Shown in pieces: positions 60,106-64,000 of a DNA stretch of 64,000 bases (the stretch's first letter is position 1; the number at the start of each line of letters is the position of its first letter). The notes under the pieces are model-generated. The model worked only from the letters and a program-made list of their open reading frames with translations. It searched no databases and was not told the origin of the DNA. The DNA comes from Rosellinia necatrix (lineage: Eukaryota; Ascomycota; Sordariomycetes; Xylariales; Xylariaceae): the NCBI GenBank assembly GCA_021209875.1, contig JAGYVD010000004.1:3348001-3412000 (forward strand), in the 5' to 3' direction. Both the position numbers and the translations under genes were made by a program.

Positions 60106-62154
60106 AGGCCGCTTGGTCCCGCAGCGCAAGCATTTTCATAACCGCTTCATGCCCAATACATATCATCATGACATGGTTTTATCGTCCGTTGCTTTTCGTC
60201 TGTCGCGGGAGGGCTGGAAGCTGGAGTTGATGCGTCTCGGGTGGGGGGGTTAATGACTCTTGCTGTGTGACGTCCCTGCGGGGGAACATTCGGCTTGAAA
60301 GACGGGAAATGGGGTAGGTCCCCCCTCGACGGGGCTTCAACTTCGTCTCTCCGTATCTCTTTTCAAAAGGGGTTTGGTAATCAAGGACGATCACATCCTT
60401 GTTCCAATTGCGTTGCTATTATCGGAGGCCCTTTTCTCAAAGTTGATGTTGTCAAGCTCCCCTGAAGTGCATGTCGTGATTGTCCCAATCCTGAGGTGGC
60501 GTGTATTCGCCATAGGCCGATATCGGCCGCCAGCCATGGCTCCTGCACTTGATATCTATTTGGCTATCTTTTCAACACCTCCAGTGAGGATCAGTTTTTC
60601 ATGTGACTTACAAAATGTCAAGTTATAAAGTACCTAGAACTACTACCGGGAGGCACAGGGATACACACTACCGTAGTAACATCGGGAGCACCTGTGCATC
60701 CACATACATCCATGGTGACACTGTATAGTTGTGTTCAATGCGCTCAACGAATCAGTGCTGCTGCTACTTTTGCTCAGGATGCCTGATCACGACATTATTC
60801 AGGTATATAAGAAGGTTATGCAAAGGGAAATAGTTAGTACAACTGTTATGTTTTGACGGCTGATGGGGACGGGTCTGGCTAGTGCCCAAATTGATTGTGC
60901 CCTACCATGGTGAGTCTTGCCTCGCAGAATGGCAGATGCTGTAGTGTATAGGTCTCAACTGGCCAGCCACCCAGTGTAAGGTATTTAGACTTGTTCGTTG
61001 CCTGGTCATAGCCACAGAGGCCACCATTGATATGGTAAGGGAGCTATGCTTGTCGTTTGCCTCAGGAGGGACGACATTCTTTCCCCGCGAGTTCAAAGCT
61101 GATCGCATAAATACATCCAGCACTAGAAGCCTCACTCGCTTCCTTTTAGTGCATGCTGTCACGGCATCACGACAGGCGTTTAATATGGCCTTGGTTTTCT
61201 GCTTTGCTATTTTAATCTGACGCACGCGGGATGTCTGTCCAGCCCTTCTACGCGCTGGCCGAATAGTCGTCGCTTTGGGTTGGGTGAGCAATCAGGAGAA
61301 TACAGTGTCAAGATTCAAGACATCAGATAAGAGTGATAGCACCGGGTCCATGTTCCCACGTTAGTCCTCCATGAAACCATTTTCTAGGTAGAGGGCATTT
61401 AGCTTCGACACCGCTGCGCTTTAGAAGTCGCTCCTAGACAATGAAAGATTCTGGCCGAAAACTCCACTTGGAGCTTGGGATACAGAACTGGACAAAGAAT
61501 TCCCCCGCACGGATAGTGTAGGCTGGGTCCGCCCGGGCAAGCTGTTAGAGTGATAGACTTCCATGGTATGCATTTAGCTTTGTCATTGCATGATTAGGTA
61601 CGGTTGTGATCTCTGGCTCGGGTGGCTACGAAAGAGAAGGAATGGAACAAAGGCAGGTGAAAGAAAATGAGCCATCTCGGATGCCTTTGTAGTATGAAAA
61701 GCTGGCAGGGGTACAGATAGTCAAGGTGCCAAGTCCGTTCTATAATAGAAACCGCGCTCTCTGTCTGTTACTGGCACTGCGCATATTAAAGTTACGGAAT
61801 TTTGTAATACTACTAACACTATGCTGAGTATTATTATCCAGCTCGTGTAAAAACAGGGGCTGATTCTGTCTGCATAAATAATGCCGAAGTACTTCAGTAA
61901 GTCCAAGTTAAGTGTCTTTTTAGTTGCCTAACCAAGTCAGGGTGAGTCAAGCCTAATTGGCTTAAGGCGTAGGTAGGTAGGAAACTATCATTTGGTTACG
62001 GTAGGTATCTATTTAAACCTGGGGGGATAATAATTATGAACGTTAATATGTTGTTTTCTATGGCTGGATATTAGTCCAATAAAAAGAAAAACAACGGACT
62101 GATTCTATTGGCCATATCATTTTATTTAGCAGTATTTCAAGTGATAGCTATTTA

Positions 62155-62204
<50 letters not shown>

Positions 62205-62574
62205 AAAGCAGGATTTAAAACCGACGGTTTAAAAAGTACAATTATAACAGCCTTAAATAGGCCGGTTAGCGTCACAGGTATTATATTTTCAAGTACTTTT
62301 TTGAACAGGTATACATTGTGCTGTTGCTGAAGTAGCTTTCAGCTTGCCCCATAGCTATCGCCAGCTTATCCACTTCCACAGAAAATGGTAAAACCTACAT
62401 GTAGCAGAATCGCTCGATCGCGTATCTCCGAACCAGACACTCCCGACCCGACACACATCACTAGCACTCTGGTTTGGTGACGACTCTTGTGACAGCGTCG
62501 TTCGAAGCGACGATGCCACGCGCACAGCGATATCTTTGCGAATGACGACCGTACGACCGCAGTAGAATCCCAAG
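60106..62574. other. intergenic region between calmodulin and the ABC exporter
   Basis: About 2.5 kb. A TAG microsatellite lies at 62158-62204, and the last 400 bp upstream of the ABC gene turns from AT-rich to GC-rich. The 129-codon minus frame at 60902-61291 does not look like a known protein, and I treat it as chance. Confidence 0.55.
62158..62204. repeat. TAG microsatellite
   Basis: About 15 uninterrupted TAG units, some 370 bp upstream of the ABC exporter start. Confidence 0.95.
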
Positions 62575-64000
62575 ATGGCGTGTGTCCCGACATCCGTCCG
62601 TCATGGGCTGCCGTTCCCCCAGCGCCGCGGCGCCGCCCTCGCGAAGTTGGCTGGAGGCCCTTCCCTCCCGGCTCGCCATACTCCCCTCTCCCGCCCCTTT
62701 GCGCGGATCGACGCTGCCGCCGCCGACGCCGCAGCTGCCGGCAGCCCGTCATGCGCTCGGTCCCTGTCCACCCGATCCCCGGCCATCCCATCCCCGGCCA
62801 TCCGATCACCGGCCTTCCCGTCCCGTCCAATCCCCCACGAACCCAACCCAAGCCGTTTATCTCCACTCCTCAAGGCAACCAGAAGCCTACGTATCCAATC
62901 CGGCGCGACGAGACAGTTTTCTCTTACACGCATACGCCAGAGGGACATCGGAAGCAGCCCCTCCACCAGCGCGGCGGAGGATACCATCAAGAGCACGACG
63001 CCTGTCGCACCCAAGCCCGGCGCCGTAATAAGCGATGGCGCCGCCGTTTTGACAGGGAGCCAGTCCGATACGGGTCCTCGGCCCGGGCGTGACACCGCCG
63101 TCGAGAACTACACTCCCAGCCCCTCACTCGAAAAGGGAGCCAAGGCAACGAGGCTTAATCTTCGGGCGCGCCTCAGCAAGGAAAAGGATGAGGCTAGGAA
63201 ATGGTCTACCTTGCGAGAGGTCTGGCGGCTTCTGCGGATCGCGCGCCGCGAGACGTGGCCGCTGCTCGGCGCTGTTTCCCTGCTCCTCGTGTCTTCCGCC
63301 GTCACCATAAGCGTGCCTCTGACCATTGGAAAGGTTATGAGTAAGTAGATCCGTGGCTCCCGGGCAACACCAGACCATATGCGCATGGTTCCAGGCTAAT
63401 TCGCTCACAAGATCTTGCTACGAGTGGGGCGACCGATGCCACGATATTCGGCCTGACTATGTATCAATTCTTCCCAGCCCTCGCTCTCGTCTTCACCATT
63501 GGCGCAGCCGCCAACTTTGGCCGCATTATCCTCCTCAGGGTCATTGGCGAGCGCGTCGTCTCGCGCTTGCGCTCCCAGCTGTACCGCAAGACCCTGGCCC
63601 AAGAAGGGGAGTTCTTCGATGCCAACAAGGTCGGGGACCTAACTTCCCGCTTCATTGCTGACACGACCATCGTTGGCAAGAGCATCACCCAGAACGTGTC
63701 CGATGGCCTGCGGTCCATTATCAGCTGTACCGCAAGCTTCATCGCCATGGCGTGGATCAGCCCCAGTCTCGTCTTGACTATATTCCTTGCCGCCCCTTTC
63801 ATCGGTGCCGGCACCATCGTATACAGTCGAGTAGCGAGGAGGCTGGCTACCCAGTCACAGAAGGCCCTGGGCTCTTTGAACAAGATCGGCAATGAGCGCT
63901 TGGAGAGTATCCGCACGGTTCAGGCCTTCGCGGCCGAGTCTCGAGAGGTCGGCCGGTATAATGCCCAAGTCAGGAAGCTCTTCAACATCGGCAAGACCCA
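62575..64000 (+). CDS. MDL1: mitochondrial ABC exporter, Mdl1/Mdl2 type (partial)
   Basis: Two exons are visible, 62575-63340 and 63412 to the window edge, giving about 450 residues; the gene continues beyond 64000, so the nucleotide-binding domain is not seen. Mdl proteins are half-transporters of the inner mitochondrial membrane that export peptides made by matrix proteolysis. The first 110 residues are rich in Arg, Ala, Ser and Pro without clustered acids, consistent with an import sequence. From about residue 215 the transmembrane domain begins: VWRLLRIARRETWPLLGAVS, then KVMNLATSGATDATIFGLTM across the splice site. Further on are the conserved RVIGERVVSRLRSQLYRKTL and EFFDANKVGDLTSRFIADT of the intracellular coupling region. 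Mdl1 and Mdl2 are not easily told apart here, so the symbol is provisional. Confidence 0.88.

Noticed and set aside
60902..61291. 129-codon minus frame downstream of calmodulin
   Set aside because: Basic, low-information translation with no recognised domain.

Overview
The window is nuclear DNA of a filamentous ascomycete, most likely a sordariomycete. Support for this comes from short introns (43-273 bp) with GTANGT-type donors, a seven-exon calmodulin gene whose first coding exon is only the ATG, an RGS-LOV photoreceptor of a type known only from fungi, and proteins that read as typical filamentous-fungal versions. I cannot name the species or order from the sequence. Fourteen protein genes were modelled exon by exon. 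Thirteen belong to recognisable families, and the fourteenth is a multi-pass membrane protein of unknown function. The last gene runs off the right edge.

Layout. Positions 1 to about 19,700 are a gene desert with frequent stops on both strands, many microsatellites and minisatellites, and dispersed copies of a short CCTAGG-centred palindrome. Its AT-richer core (about 14.5-19 kb) contains a diverged 134-bp direct repeat with C-to-T/G-to-A differences that resemble repeat-induced point mutation (RIP). One copy lies at the 5' end of an unidentified minus-strand open region with a TATA box. From 19.9 to 24.4 kb the membrane protein gene (+) and an RGS-LOV blue-light receptor gene (-) converge. 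From 28.4 kb onward the genes are ordinary housekeeping genes: Cdh1 (APC/C activator, +), glycerophosphocholine acyltransferase Gpc1 (-), cohesin SMC1 (+), TFIIE-alpha (-), family-X DNA polymerase (+), monoglyceride lipase (-), clathrin light chain (+), cytochrome c oxidase subunit VII (-), a mitochondrial PPR-like protein (+), Tlg2/syntaxin-16 t-SNARE (-), calmodulin (+) and a mitochondrial Mdl-type ABC exporter (+, partial).

The genes are not an operon or an obvious biosynthetic cluster. Three functional echoes are visible. RGS-LOV lies tail to tail with an orphan membrane protein. COX7 and the PPR-like protein diverge from a shared 0.7-kb promoter, and both are mitochondrial. Cdh1 and SMC1 both act in the chromosome cycle and flank Gpc1. 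Tandem arrays are concentrated in introns and 5' leaders: the TLG2 intron, both lipase introns, upstream of TFIIE-alpha, and the SMC1 leader. No tRNA, rRNA, CRISPR array or intact transposon was found. Exon models come from reading frames, splice consensus and protein-family continuity; no expression data were available.
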